Below are positions 46,856 through 59,067 of a DNA stretch of 64,000 bases, one piece after another; the first letter of the stretch is position 1; every line of letters starts with the position of its first letter. The notes under the pieces were generated by a model. The model searched no databases and was not told where the DNA came from. It saw only the letters and a list, made by a program, of their open reading frames with translations. Source of the DNA: Notospermus geniculatus. Lineage: Eukaryota; Nemertea; Pilidiophora; Heteronemertea; Lineidae. The stretch spans positions 20,890 to 84,889 of the forward strand of contig NMRB01002793.1 in NCBI GenBank assembly GCA_002633025.1. The letters run 5' to 3'. Made by a program: the position numbers and the translations under genes.

Positions 46856-49800
46856 CTGAAGTTGGACTTTTCTTGATGCCTTGATGCGTTTAAGACGACC
46901 TCGTAGACGCTTCAACGACACGGTACCATCACCCATGCTTTTGAGTTTCTTGGCGATGAGGGCACTGTGGCTGGCGTGGTTGGCATTCAACAGCTGCTGA
47001 TCCCAGAGATCACGCTGAGACTGCGACGGACGTTTAAATTCCTGATAGGCTTCTTCTTGATGGAAGAAATCATTCCGACGACACTTGAAAACTTTCCAAG
47101 TTGTGAGGTCATTGCCGTAGAGGACGAGCTTCATCCTCCATTGACAATCGATGTGGCGATGCTGGACTTGTGCCCTGTGTACTGCCTTTTCATAAACTTC
47201 CTTCGGTCGCAGTCGATGGTTCTTATTGTAGTAGACATAGCATGCGCTACACATCAACTGGCCTTCTACTTTGCCCCAACTCTTCGTGGAGCCCGATCTC
47301 AATCCACAAAGAGCACAGGAAATGATTTCTTCGGGTGAAAACAGGACTTCCCCACACCCCTGGCAGAAGGGATTATCAGGCAATTGGATTAAATCCTTGC
47401 GAAGTACGCCACACTCAGTTCGGCAGACCGGTGTCCTCCCGGCACAGATGAGCTGTCTCGTTACCACGGCATGTCCCGGCGGCACCGGCTTCTTCAATGT
47501 GTATGTCTCATCCGTGCGGTGGGATGTTCCCCATGCCTCATTCTTCCTCACCGAAACAGCCTTGTCATTCGGGAACTCGCGTTGAATATTCTTATGCTCT
47601 GAGACTAAGCTCTTGATATCAAATTTGAGGTTATCAAAGAACCAGCGCGTTTCTAAACCAACGCGTAAAGTTCCTGCTTCCATCCATTCAATTCGTCCTT
47701 CCAAATCCCGGTACGTGCCGTTCTTCCTTGCCCACTCCAAGCCTTCCGGACCCTCTGCAAAAATGAGAGCCTTCGCCATTGCTTCCTGGTCCTGTAGGCC
47801 CAACTCTGAACATGGGAATCCCTTACACACGACCTTCCCGTGCTTGAAGATTGCCCGGAGACGTATGGTAGCTGGCTCAGCAAAATGCAACGTATACGGC
47901 TTCTCCAACAAATCATTCAAACATGTTGCTCTCTCGAAGTCTAACTCTGACTGAATGCCATGCTCGTCCTGCAACCATTGGTAGACCTCAAGCCCACTCA
48001 CGAACTCCGTGATCGATATCATTGCCTCTGCATCATCAAATCCCAACTCTGAGCATGGAAATTCCTTGGTAACAATCCCTCTTTTCCTGGTATTCAGCAG
48101 CAGTATGAGTTCATCTGGTGCAGAAAATTTCAGAAGTGGCGATGTGCAGAGGAAGCAGCGTAAATTCTTCGGGACCGTGATAGAACGATATGTTAAATGA
48201 AGTTCTTGGACCCAGGCAAGTCCCTCGTCACTGTTCAAGAACTGTTCAACATCTTCAACGCTTTCCTCACTTTCACACGGGAATTCACGCGTATATTTTG
48301 CCATGCTGCCAACATTCAGAGTAATATGCAAAATAATCTTGCGATTTACTTCATCGTACGTGCAATGTGGACCTCTCCCGAGGAGATATAGAATGTCAGC
48401 CGAGGCTTTCATGGGAAACTCCTGTAATTCATTTGTTTCCTTCTCTTGTCTTTTCTTCTTTGTACTCCTTTTCTTAGCAGGGGTTGCCCCATTCTCTGAA
48501 TCCACTTCAGAAGTTAATGATGCCTTTCTTTTACGTGTACTGGGTGTGGTGGCAACATCACGGGATCCGATGTCTACGCCATGTTCCTCTCGCAGCCACG
48601 TCTCCAGCTCGTCACCTGAGAGAAAACTGATGACGTTTTTCATGGCCGCAGCGTCGTCGAAGCCGCTCTCACTACAGGGAAATACTTTATAAACTCCCTT
48701 GTAGTCACTTAACGGAAGCGACACGACCAGCTGGCGAGGCCCAGGGGCGTACGAGAGGACAGGATTTGATGTGAAGTGTTTTCTTATGCTTTTGGGTACC
48801 ATGATGACGCGGTACGTTCGTGCGAGACTCCTGATCCATTCCATACCTTCGTCACCCGCCAAGAAGTCTCCAATCTTCTGCATCACCTCATCTATCTTAT
48901 CAATACCATCACAATCAAACTCCTTCGCAAATTTAGCATCGGGATAATCACGTAGCTGGACCTGCAGCAGGATCTTTTTGGACTCCTGATGGTAGAGAAC
49001 AAGTGGCTGCTGATGGAGATGGGCCATCATTCCCGCTGGAGCTTCGACATGGACCTGAGCAGACGGCGTGGAGAAAACCTTTGCAACAGTTCTTGGCTGT
49101 TCTGTTGAAGGAGAAGGCTCCTCAACTGCAGTATCTTTCTCCTCTGGGATGTCTTCCTCCATTGGGGTATCTTCCTCCATTGGGAATGGGATGATTGGGA
49201 TATCTCCCACCGCTGGAACATCTTTTGCCTCTAGTTTGCTCATGGCCACTGGGGTTTCTTCCTTCAACGTGATACTCTCCACCCACTTGATGACCCCATC
49301 CCCACTCACGTACTCAATAATCTTCTTGAGAACATCTTGATCATCAAATCCCTGTTCTGAACACGGGAATTCTTTCACGCCTAGTCCACCGTTCTTTGGC
49401 CTCACTAACAATGCTATGACATCTGGCTCAATGAACTGAAGCAGTGGATTAGCTGTGAGTAACGCCTGAAGTCTCTCTGACACTGTCATTGAACGGTAGT
49501 GTTCAAGAAGTTCTTGAATCCAGAGCAAGCCGTTCTGGCTGTTTAAGAACTCCTCAACGAAACTGAGGGAAGTTTTTCGAGCTCCACGGGAAAATTTCAG
49601 CATGTATTTGGCATCTTCGTCGACGTGGAGGACAACGTGCAGTAATATTTTATTGTTCTTCTCATCAACGGTGCAGTACGGTTCGCTTCGTAAGAATTCC
49701 ATCACATGGGGTGAAGCTTTGATGGGATATTTCGTTTCTCCAGAATTCTCGTAGACATTTGTAGCCCTGACAACATTCTTCTTGACCAAATTCAACATCT

Positions 49801-52800
49801 GATTCGGCGTTAAATGACGGCCAGTCATCGTGACTTTCTTACTCGACTTATCAGGAAGGCCTGGTACCTGTATTTTTATCCCATGCTCTTCCAACAGCCA
49901 GCTTATGACGCCAGACCCGCAAATGAATTCAATGACATCCTTCATGGCTTTCGTGTCATTGACACCTTGTGAAGTACACGGGAAGGTCTTCTCAACCATC
50001 TTGTGCTTCTTCAGCGAGAGAGACAGGACAAGCTCCTCTAGTGGTTGGAACCGGACGGTCGGATTTGATCTCACGTAGTATCTCAGGCGTTTTGGTATCA
50101 TAATCACTTTGACAACTGTCGCGCATTCTCTCACCCAGGCCAGGCCAGCATCACTGTCTAAGAATTCTTGTGCTGTTTGCATCACTTCCTGTATATCCAA
50201 GCTAGTTTCGCACTTGAACTCTTTGGTGATTTTCGTTTCTGGGTAGGCCTTCAGCTCCACTTCAACTATGAGGAGCTGACTTGCAGATTCGTACATGACC
50301 AGCGGTGGCTTCAGGAGGTATGACATGACAGCCTCCGACGCCTCCAGGCGGATCTCCCTTGCTTTGGAGGCAGTCCCTTTTGGCTTTGTCTCTTTGGGAA
50401 TCATGAATTTTTTCTTCTCTTTTGATGAATTATCAAACACAGATGGCAGCTTCACTTGCAACCACATGAAAACCTCTGGTCCACTCACAAAATCAATGAT
50501 ATCCTTCCTTGTTTTCTCATCATCAAATCCACGTTCTGTGCAAGTAAATTCCTTCAGACGTCGACCACCTCTCGTCTTCCTCATTGATAAAACAATTTTG
50601 TCAGATTCTGTCAACTGCAAGAGTGGATCTGCAGAAAGTAAAGACCGTACATCTGGGCTCACTTTCATAACACGAAACAGTGCCTGCAACTCCTTAACCC
50701 AGGCAAGGCCCTCATCGCCTTTCAAGAACTCCGCGACTTCTAGAGTCCCTTCCTCAGTGTCCCAAGGAAATTCCCAGGCAAATTTAGCGTCCCTGTCCAA
50801 TTGTAACACCACATGCAGGAGCAACACCTGCCTGTCTTCATCAACCGTGCAGTATGGATCTTTCTGCAAGTAGGCCATGACCTCGGGTGAACCCTGTACA
50901 AAATACTTGCCAAGTTTGTCCAGCCTGACTTGTTGAACAGGTTTAAAGGCCTCCATAACACTTGTTTTCCGAAGCATTTGTATCTCTTTCAGTGTGAAAG
51001 GTGGCCCGACGACTTCAGTCAAGTGCACTGGTTCTTCAATTGGTACACGTGGATCAATCTTAATATCGTGCTCGACCTGCAGCCAGTTGGTAACTCCAGG
51101 CCCGGACACAAACTGGATGACCTCCTTCATGGCAGTTTCATCATCAAAACCATTCATGTCACAGGGGAAGACTTTCTCCACCGCCCGGTTCCGTTTTACG
51201 GCAATAGAAAGAATCAACTTATCTGGCGCGAAGAAGTTAAGAACCGGATTTGACCGCAGAGACGACCGGAGATGCTTCGGGACCACGAGGACTCGGTACG
51301 TTTCACTCAGTTCTTTCACCCACTTTATGCCCTCTTCGCCGTTCAAGAATTTCTGTGCCGTCTCCATAACATCTTTGATTTCCTTGTAAGATTCACAAGG
51401 GAACTCCTTGGTGAATTTAGCAGCAGGATAAACCTGTAACTGGACCTCCAATACCAGTAAATTGCTGTCGGAGTCGTACATAACCAGTGGTTGCTTGGCA
51501 AGAAACGCCATCACTGCATCCGGTGCGTCTAGGCGGACTTCTTTGGCGTTTCCATAGTCACGCTTTGGTTTCTCTCTGGGAGCTGGAGGAATCACTTCCA
51601 GTATCTCAACGCCTCCATCTCTGTTGCTGAACACCGGTACTGCACTCGGGGTGCGAATTATAACTGGTGTGGAGGTGGTGGTTGTGGCTTTCTTTCCACT
51701 CACAGGAGTGGACACACTCTGAGAGCTGACCGCAGCTGGGCTTGACATAGATGGTGTATTTTTCCCACTTGCAGAAGCTGAGAGTGAGGTCACAGAGGCT
51801 GGGCTTGACGTAGACGGTGTTGTCTTTCCACCTGCAGTAGCTGACACACTCTTCTTGGCACCAACTGGGGTGGCAGACGACTTTGTGGAGGCACCAACCT
51901 GGGTGGCAGACTTTGTGGAGGCAGGTGCATCTTTCTTACTTCCAGGCACCTGAGGCGAACTTGATGCATCTTTCTTAATATTAATCTTCAGTTCGCGGCC
52001 ATCAGGGAGAGAAAGCTTCACGTTGGGGTTGGTCCTGATTAACTGCATGAGTTGCGGTGATAGTGTAAGAACTTGGCCTGAAGCTGACTGCTGTACAGAT
52101 GTAGGCTTGATGAGCTGTTTGCCATCTTTCATGGTAATCACAGGGGTATTCTGGCTCTGACCACTTGCTTCAGCAGATTTTGACCCAGAAGCTGCGATTT
52201 CCTTTGTAGTATTTCCTTCAGAATTGCTTCCACTTGTAGCTGGAGGCTGCACTGGTGATGCTAGGACATCAGGTCCAGTCTGATCCATCGGCGTAGCATC
52301 TTGCGAGTCTGAAACTGCACCTACAGAACTTTGATCAGCACCAGTGGACTGCTGTGTTGTGTCTTCAACTTGTTTTTGCTGGCTCACTTTTGGTGTCTCT
52401 GGGCCACTTGACTCTTCAATATTCTTTACATCTGCTTGTGGCGGTGTGTTTCTTCTTGATCTTGAGAGAATGTTAGGAAGTTTAGTAGGTGACAGCGGTG
52501 TCGTGATCACGGGTTCAGGCTGAGTGGAGGACGAACCCTTAACTGATGAATCTGTCGTGTTAAGGGGAGCAACACTGCCGTCTACTACAGCGCCTGGACC
52601 CCCTGGTGAGACTATAGGCAATGCAGCAACACCTGCTTTCGATATGTCCCGCAGGTTAACACCTGGGAGAGGGATCAATTTATTCCCTGCAGGTGTCTTG
52701 ACCAATATTGCAGGCATCAGTTTCTTAGGGGACTTGGGAGATGATGATACAGGTGTAGTACTGGCAGCACCTGAAGTGGTAGCAGCAGAAATGTTCTCCG

Positions 52801-55800
52801 TCAGAACCGGTGCGATCATAGCATTTGAAGTTGTTACAGCTTCCGTGACCCCAGTATCTTCCACTTCTGCAGAACTCTGATCATCTGATTTATCAGGCTT
52901 ATCAGATGCATCACCCTTAGGGTCTGACTCAGGATCTGACCCCATTTCCTGGTCAGGCTGGACCTCACTCATCAACTTCCTCCCACTCCGAGTTTTCATA
53001 CCTGACGATACTGGCGTATGTTTTTCAACCACAGTCTTCTTCAGGATGTCCAGGACTTTAGTATCGGGTGAATCTTTCTTTCTTGCACTGCTCCTGGTCG
53101 TAACCCTCGGCGGCACTGAAGCTGTCACAGGTGTTGTAGGAGATTCCTTATTTTCCTTCACCATGCGACGAGTCTGCCTCCTAGTAACCATGGTAACCGG
53201 CTCCACAGGAGGGGTATCCATTGCCTCAGAATCACCCTCATTTGTTTCCATCGGTGAATTTTCTGCCTCCCTCACCTCCTGAAGTTCCTCTACCTCCATG
53301 TTGTCATCAGTAGCAGAAGCCGAGAGTAGAGGTGTTGAAATTGCCTCAGCAGTGGTAACAGATGCTTTCTCTGGAGAAGGTGTTGTCTGCTCCATGACTG
53401 CTGAAGTAGCAGTCTTTTCCACGACTGCTGTCTGCTCCGTGATTGCTGAAGCTGTCTTCTCCGTGACTGCTGAAGGTGCTGTCTGTTCGGTGACTGCTGA
53501 AGTTGCTGTNCTGTCTGCTCGGTGACTGCTGAAGATGCTGTCCGCTCTATGACAGCTGAAGGTGTTGTCTGCTCGGTGACTGTTGAAGGTGTTGTCTGCT
53601 CGGTGACTGCTGAAGTTGCTGTCTGCTCTATGACTGCTGAAGGTGTTGTCTGCTCTATGACTGCTGAAGGTGCTGTCTGCTCTATGACTGCTGAAGGTGT
53701 TGTATCCTCTGTGGCTGGTGTGGGAGCATGAGATTCATCCATACTTTGGGCCGCCTGTGAAACTGAGACAGCAGATGGCACGATTTTCCCATCAAAAGAG
53801 CCGACAACTTGTGCCTTGCCTGACAATGGATCAATTTGAACAATTAATCTAGCACCTGGTCCTGCAGATGGCGCTCCTGCAGCTGAAGGCTTTCTCCCAC
53901 CAGATTTTTCAGCACTGACACGAGGTGGTGTTGTCTTTGTAGGCGATTTAAAAGTAACAACACGAGGGCTGCCGTCCAATCCACACGACAGCCCCATCAC
54001 TTTCACTGGTGTGTTAGGCTGGATTATAACGGCTTTATCACCAGTCTTTGCAGTCGATGTGCCAGTCATAATGGTTTTCTGTGCAGGGACCAGTGCTTGT
54101 TCTTTCTGTGACTGCTCCACCGATTTTGCCCCGACATCTTGCAGTGATTTTCCAGCGTTGAGTCTCACGTCTTCCTCGTCAAATTCTGGCACATGCAGAG
54201 GAGCGATGAGGGCTTCGGCAGACATCAAAACAGTTGTAGTCTTTGGACGCCTTTTACTGGGGCTGCTGCTAACTTGCTGAGATGTCGATGCAACCGCAGC
54301 TTTCACGGCCTGAGATGTTGATGCAAAACCAGCTTGCCTTGTTTTCTGACTAATGTGGTCCTTCAGTTTCTGTTTGAGACCCCAAAATCGTTGCGTCGTC
54401 GAATTCTCAACTGCTTTCTTTTCTGCCGCCCCCTCACCATGCTCTTTGTCTACATCTGTGTCCATCTTATCTTTGAATTTTTTCTTCTTTCCTATCTTCC
54501 TTGATACAGTCCTGACACGCAGAGCAGATGAACCGATAGGATTACAGGCCAAGGCAGGACTCGGTGTCTGTTCCCCCATCTGGATGATATACCTCCGAAC
54601 AGGTTCCTCAACATTCGCTGGTTTCCTTAGCTTGGCGAACCGTTTAGGTTCTTCCTCTCCAATGACGTTCCCGATCTTTATCTTCCCGCTTGTCAGCCAG
54701 TTGATTGCGCAAAACCGCAAATATCGGGAATGAGCGGTCAAGTCTGGTAGAAGATGAGGTATCCTGGATTTCAAGTGGACGCAGCCATTTTCTGATCGCT
54801 TAGTGTTGACCAGAGACAGGAATTCATCCGGACAAAACAGGCAAAGTGAAATTCCCAGGATGACCGCAGGGCCTCCGACAGTTGCACAGGTCTGTTTGGG
54901 ATACACGGAGCAGTTATATCCACACTGATGTGTTTTTGTTGTGTCAGGAAAATGAGCGTATTGAATGTTGAGAATTATGTCGGCAAGAGTTGAACCCTGG
55001 AGAAATCCCAAAATGAACTGTTTCAATGTCGGCGCAAGTGGAGAGGGAAACTCCAAACCTAATGTGTCGACGTACAACGCCTCAGCTGATGACTCGCCAA
55101 GAGTCAAGACACAAAATGTGTAATGGTTGCCACCGACTGCGTCAAATCCACCCATATTCACCACTGGTTTGGACTTCTCCTCATCGTAGGCTTGGTGCAC
55201 GTTTAAAATGAAAACGAACTTGGTCTGACCGTTCAAACGTGCTTCCCGCCCAGGCCGTGAAGGATCAGATATAATCGTGCTCAAGTACCCGACATAGTAA
55301 TCATCTTGTTGCCTCCTAAAGGCCTCGACAAACTTCATCATGACCGTGTCAATGTAGGGACGCGTGCAACACATGCTGGTGAGGTCCTCTACAGTAGCTT
55401 GAGCTGGCCCGGCCATTGGCATCGTCTTGTTGAAAGGATTATCAGAGAGATAGTCCCTGAACTGTGTCATTCTAAACATCGGGACTGGCTCAGTGACTTC
55501 GAAACGACTCAATAATGACAGATCATTGAACCAATTCGCCTCAGCAAGGACCATGGTTTTTGTCCGTTTCATTGCATGGCAATAGACAAATTTTCCAATG
55601 CCCTCACGGTTGAACAACCCATATGGCAGAAGCACGCAACACAAGGGGGCAGCGCGTAACTTCTCAAGCATTTTCTCACATTCTTTTTCAGGTGGCATGA
55701 TAGTTGACTTTGTGGCATCAGCAAATACGCTGTTTTCTGGAGCCACACATATTGTATATTGCAACTTTACTATACTTGGTAAGCTGACACAGAGGTAGTC

Positions 55801-55977
55801 GCTCCGCTTCACCAGGTACGGTTTTCGTTTACATATATCTTCAATGGAGATCGAAGGACGCGGTACATCTCGATCCGTTCTCTTGCCTGGTTGCCAAAGA
55901 AGAGTGTCCTCCTTGGTTTCTTCCTCCGACGCGTCGGATTCATCTTCATCAGATGGGATGTAATCTTTGTCTTCCAT
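46856..55977 (-). CDS. Giant exon: Ulp1-like cysteine protease, repeat array and GATA-type finger
   Basis: The frame starts at ATG 55977 (AAGATGG context, after an acceptor at 56009) and runs to a donor at 46856, about 3,041 residues in one exon; with the terminal exon, about 3,330. Residues about 60-425 resemble Ulp1/SENP (C48) proteases: His285 (GGNHYTF), Asp304 (LYVDTLG), Gln351 and Cys356 (HQCGYNCSVYP), with spacing 19 and 52 as usual for this fold. Then come a Ser/Thr/Pro-rich part with a 9-residue repeat (VIEQTTPSA), thirteen half-repeats (47700-51545), a GATA-type zinc finger (CALC-x18-CSAC, YVYYNKNHRLRP) and a basic tail. The protease may act on SUMO, ubiquitin-like proteins or a viral-style polyprotein; I cannot tell. 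The N at 53511 breaks the frame by one base in a tandem repeat. I do not recognise the whole protein. Confidence 0.82.
47700..51545 (-). repeat. Thirteen-copy protein repeat array (coding)
   Basis: Half-repeats of about 77 residues, in alternating a and b types, with the core K-[EV]-F-P-C about 20 residues before F-[VL]-S-G-x-x-G-[VLI]-x-W-[LV]. The b type adds GFDD after the Cys. Core positions lie near 51395, 51165, 50765, 50545, 50210, 49980, 49590, 49365, 48920, 48675, 48278, 48055 and 47815, so spacing alternates between about 230 and 335-445 bases. In the seventh copy the Cys is replaced (KFSRGARK). No known domain family came to mind. Confidence 0.8.
53390..53715 (-). repeat. 27-bp coding minisatellite with assembly seam
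   Basis: About a dozen copies of a 27-bp unit (9 residues, [VI][IT]EQT[TA][PT]SA). A single N at 53511 sits where GCTGT is followed again by CTGT, as if two overlapping contig ends were placed side by side. The copy number and the frame here cannot be trusted. Confidence 0.85.
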
Positions 55978-56171
55978 CTTGTTGGCTCTTGTCCCAGTCG
56001 GGAGGTGGCCTGGAATAGAGAAGACATACATTAGGATCTCCTTCAGAGGGTAAGAAGTTGAATTTCCAACGATGTTGAGAGTTGGATTCATCTGCTAACT
56101 TTTGAAGAAATTCTTTCTCTACTCTTCGTGATGTCTGGAAATTGTTTTATAACACATTCTATGTTAAAACA

Positions 56172-56195
56172 NNNNNNNNNNNNNNNNNNNNNNNN
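56172..56195. other. Assembly gap (24 N)
   Basis: A run of 24 Ns followed by a G-run. Confidence 0.99.
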
Positions 56196-56590
56196 GGGGG
56201 ATCCCAGACCCTCGGCATTGGGGTGCCAAGGACACAATGGCTTACTGTGCTGCAAGAAATTCAGTAGCCTGTTTTTTCCTGTTGGAAACCCTGTATATAG
56301 ATTAAGCCAACTGAATACACTACCACCGTCCACTCTCTTTACCTTACAAACAGATATGATACTGGAGCCTCCGTAAAGGATCAGCTTCACTTGACGGCAG
56401 TTACGCCTCTAAAAAACAGAAGAGAGAACATAGTCAATGGTCTGACATGCTGGAGTCAATCCTATACGACACTTAATGTAAAGCCAACAGGCACAGCAGG
56501 CCTACACCCAGTAACAAAACATCTAAGTCACACTAGACTGAAAATTCACATTGCTACAATCACATCATAGTAGATTCTGCGACTGAATAT

Positions 56591-56920
56591 CAGGGTTCCT
56601 CCCCCAGACAGCTGTAAAATTTCATGGACCTTTTGAGGACTTTCATGGTATCAAATATGTAAAATTTAATGACTTTCACAGAAGCCGGGCCATGTGCATC
56701 GGCGTTCGCGTCCGACTTTTACTCTTTCGTGACGGAAGAAATTAACGAGACAATGTAAAAAACACTGGAAATTTAATTTTCAAGACTGAACATTTTATTT
56801 TTTAAGGACTTTTGTGGACTTTATAGGATTTTCTCAATATTTATGGACTTTCAAGGCCTTAAATTTAAGCATTTTATATTCTTGGACTTTCATGGTTTTA
56901 AAGGACCTGGAGGAACCCTG
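56591..56920. mobile_element. 330-bp non-autonomous DNA transposon
   Basis: Ends CAGGGTTCCTCC and GGAGGAACCCTG are inverted, flanked by AATAT on both sides (56586-56590 and 56921-56925), a 5-bp target-site duplication. The interior repeats words such as GGACTTTCATGG and lacks a coding frame. Confidence 0.8.
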
Positions 56921-58165
56921 AATATTGCCGCAGCGGTTTTCTTTTAGCTTTTAGAGGCCAGCGCCTTTTCTGATCATGGCACTTTGGGCCATATGACAAC
57001 ATGTTCACCAACCACAAACCAGAAGTCCCTGACTTAGGCCTAGGTATATTTTTGAATACCGGTAGTTAATTGCAGAAATCATTGCAGAATTAATTGCAGA
57101 AATGGTTATCCTAGACCTCATCCAGGTGATAACGGCCGGCATACTAACTCAACTGGCCTATTATTAGGCCTACCGATACGGTAGGCCTAGGCCCTACCCT
57201 CCTAACTAGGCCTACGTACATGTAATAGACATCCTGTGAAAGTCGGCCATGACAGGCCAGAAGGGGCAAACAAACCCTGGGCCTAGTGCTTTCTACAGAC
57301 GGCACGTCTGTTCCAAGTAATGCATTTCATGGTATTCATGAAAACTGGGTCAATGACACACCATCTTACGGTGCTTCGAACGGCGCAACATGATTTGCCA
57401 GTTCGGCATGACCACGCATCTGTTCACATGAAAGTAGCCAGCTGACCAATCATCGGGCTACAATGACTTGTTGACCACCTGAGTGGGTCGATTACTAATT
57501 TATTTATGCAGATTCTGAGCCAATCAGGGCTTGAGATGATTCATAATCGCATCTTCCACCTTACTTAGAAAATTTTCCCTGAACGGCGGTGGTTTCAGTG
57601 TCGATAGCTGTCATGGGGATGGGCCATGGCCGACTTTCGCAGGATGTCTATTATTAGCAAAATGAAATGGCATATAGCCCACTAGGCCTAGTAGGCTACC
57701 TTCGGAGTTGAACAATAAACTAAAAACCATGCTAAGATTCTGGGGGGACCAAACTTCCCGACACACCAGCACGACGTCCTTCTCCCCCGTACATCAATGC
57801 ATTGACCATGTACACTGCACGCAGTGCATCCCCACCATGCAACCCAAGATTTTCAATGTTTGCGATTTTGCAAATCACCCGGCAAACTGAGCGAATTATT
57901 TGGAAACTAAGGTCAAACAACACATCAAATGTGATTCTTCTTACTCTTTATTGATAAAGAATTCGTATGAACCAAATGTCATCAACTCAAAGTTGGTTTA
58001 ATATCGTATTTTTGCATGTTTTCAACGACAAAATATCGGAGTAGACGAAATCACCAAAATGGCGGTTCTTCGCTGAATGCGGGAGCTCGAGTCGGCGCAA
58101 AGCGAACAAAAGACGCACGCGGACGATAGATGGCGCTGCAATTGGATCTATAAATAGATCTGCAC

Positions 58166-58206
58166 ATAGGAATGGTTCCAATCTTTGCCGCTGCATTCCA
58201 TGGCGC
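58166..58206 (-). promoter_or_regulatory. 42-bp element, copy 4 (minus strand)
   Basis: Read on the minus strand it starts GCGCC, contains CAGCGGCAAAGATTGGAACC and is one base shorter than the others. It faces away from copy 3 across 17 bases, which is the arrangement of a bidirectional promoter. It points toward the giant gene. Confidence 0.55.
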
Positions 58207-58223
58207 TCATTTTAAAAACAGTA

Positions 58224-58265
58224 GCGCCACGGGCGTGGAGCGGTGAAGACTTGAACCAATCTACC
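58224..58265 (+). promoter_or_regulatory. 42-bp element, copy 3
   Basis: Starts GCGCCACGGG, contains GGAGCGGTGAAGAC and TTGAACCAATC. Divergent from copy 4. No plus-strand gene is obvious downstream. Confidence 0.55.
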
Positions 58266-58805
58266 CGCCCATTGGCATTTACCCGCGCATTTTTTTTTTC
58301 ATTCAGCCGGGGTGGGGTGAAGGTTAGCCCACTGAAGCAGGCTTCATGCTCACGCATTAGGAACGAATGTCGACTGCAAGGTGGTCTAGGTGAAGGTAAA
58401 CTAATCTTCCAGACGAAATGCAATGCAACAAAAAGTGTATTTGTAATAAAATATTGTTTGTACAAATGTGTAATCTCTTTAGTAATATACAGCATATAAA
58501 ATCCATAGGCCTACCGATTTTATGTCGGCGATTTAAGAAAATGCGCCGCCTCTCCACCTTAAAGTGTTAACAATTTGACCTGGAATGTTTTGAATCGGTC
58601 GGATTACACATTATTTCTCGAAATCGCCGTTGAGTGAAAATGTGTAGGACTAAATGGCAGTCGCTGTTCCGCGTGACGTCTCGAGTCCTCTCCCAAGAAA
58701 TAATACGTACTTTCCAGTTTCTTTACAAATAAGTTTCGAAATAGAGACGTGTCCTTTGGTGTTGTCAGTTTTCAGCTGAGATGGTCCGCAATCAACGACG
58801 TTTAG

Positions 58806-59066
58806 CAGGCGCGGATCCAGGATTTTTGGCAGAGGGGGGTCAGGGCCGCCGAGGGCGGTCGTTGCAGGCGGACGGCGACGATGCCAGAAAATTTTGAAAT
58901 CTAGAAGGCCGTAGATGCGATTTCCTGGCATCTCAGTATCAAAATAGGAGCGTTTTTTTGCGGGTTTTTTGCTTTACTGTCGCTAATTATTGGAAAAAAA
59001 CAATTGGTGGTTGCGAGCAGGGGGGGGGTCACGACCCCCAAAACCCCCCCTCTGGATCCGCGCCTG
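58806..59066. mobile_element. 261-bp non-autonomous DNA transposon inside the duplication
   Basis: Ends CAGGCGCGGATCCAG and CTGGATCCGCGCCTG are inverted, flanked by TTTAG on both sides (58801-58805, 59067-59071). Absent from the matching place in unit 2, so it inserted after the duplication or into only one unit. Confidence 0.88.
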
Positions 59067-59067
59067 T

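Larger units (their letters stand above)
55978..58165. other. 5' region of the giant gene
   Basis: 55978-56009 is 5' UTR of the coding exon. Upstream there is a 24-N gap (56172-56195), a 330-bp transposon-like element (56591-56920), and no supportable coding exon. The minus-strand copy of the 42-bp element at 58166-58206 may mark the promoter, which would imply one or more noncoding first exons. Confidence 0.4.
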
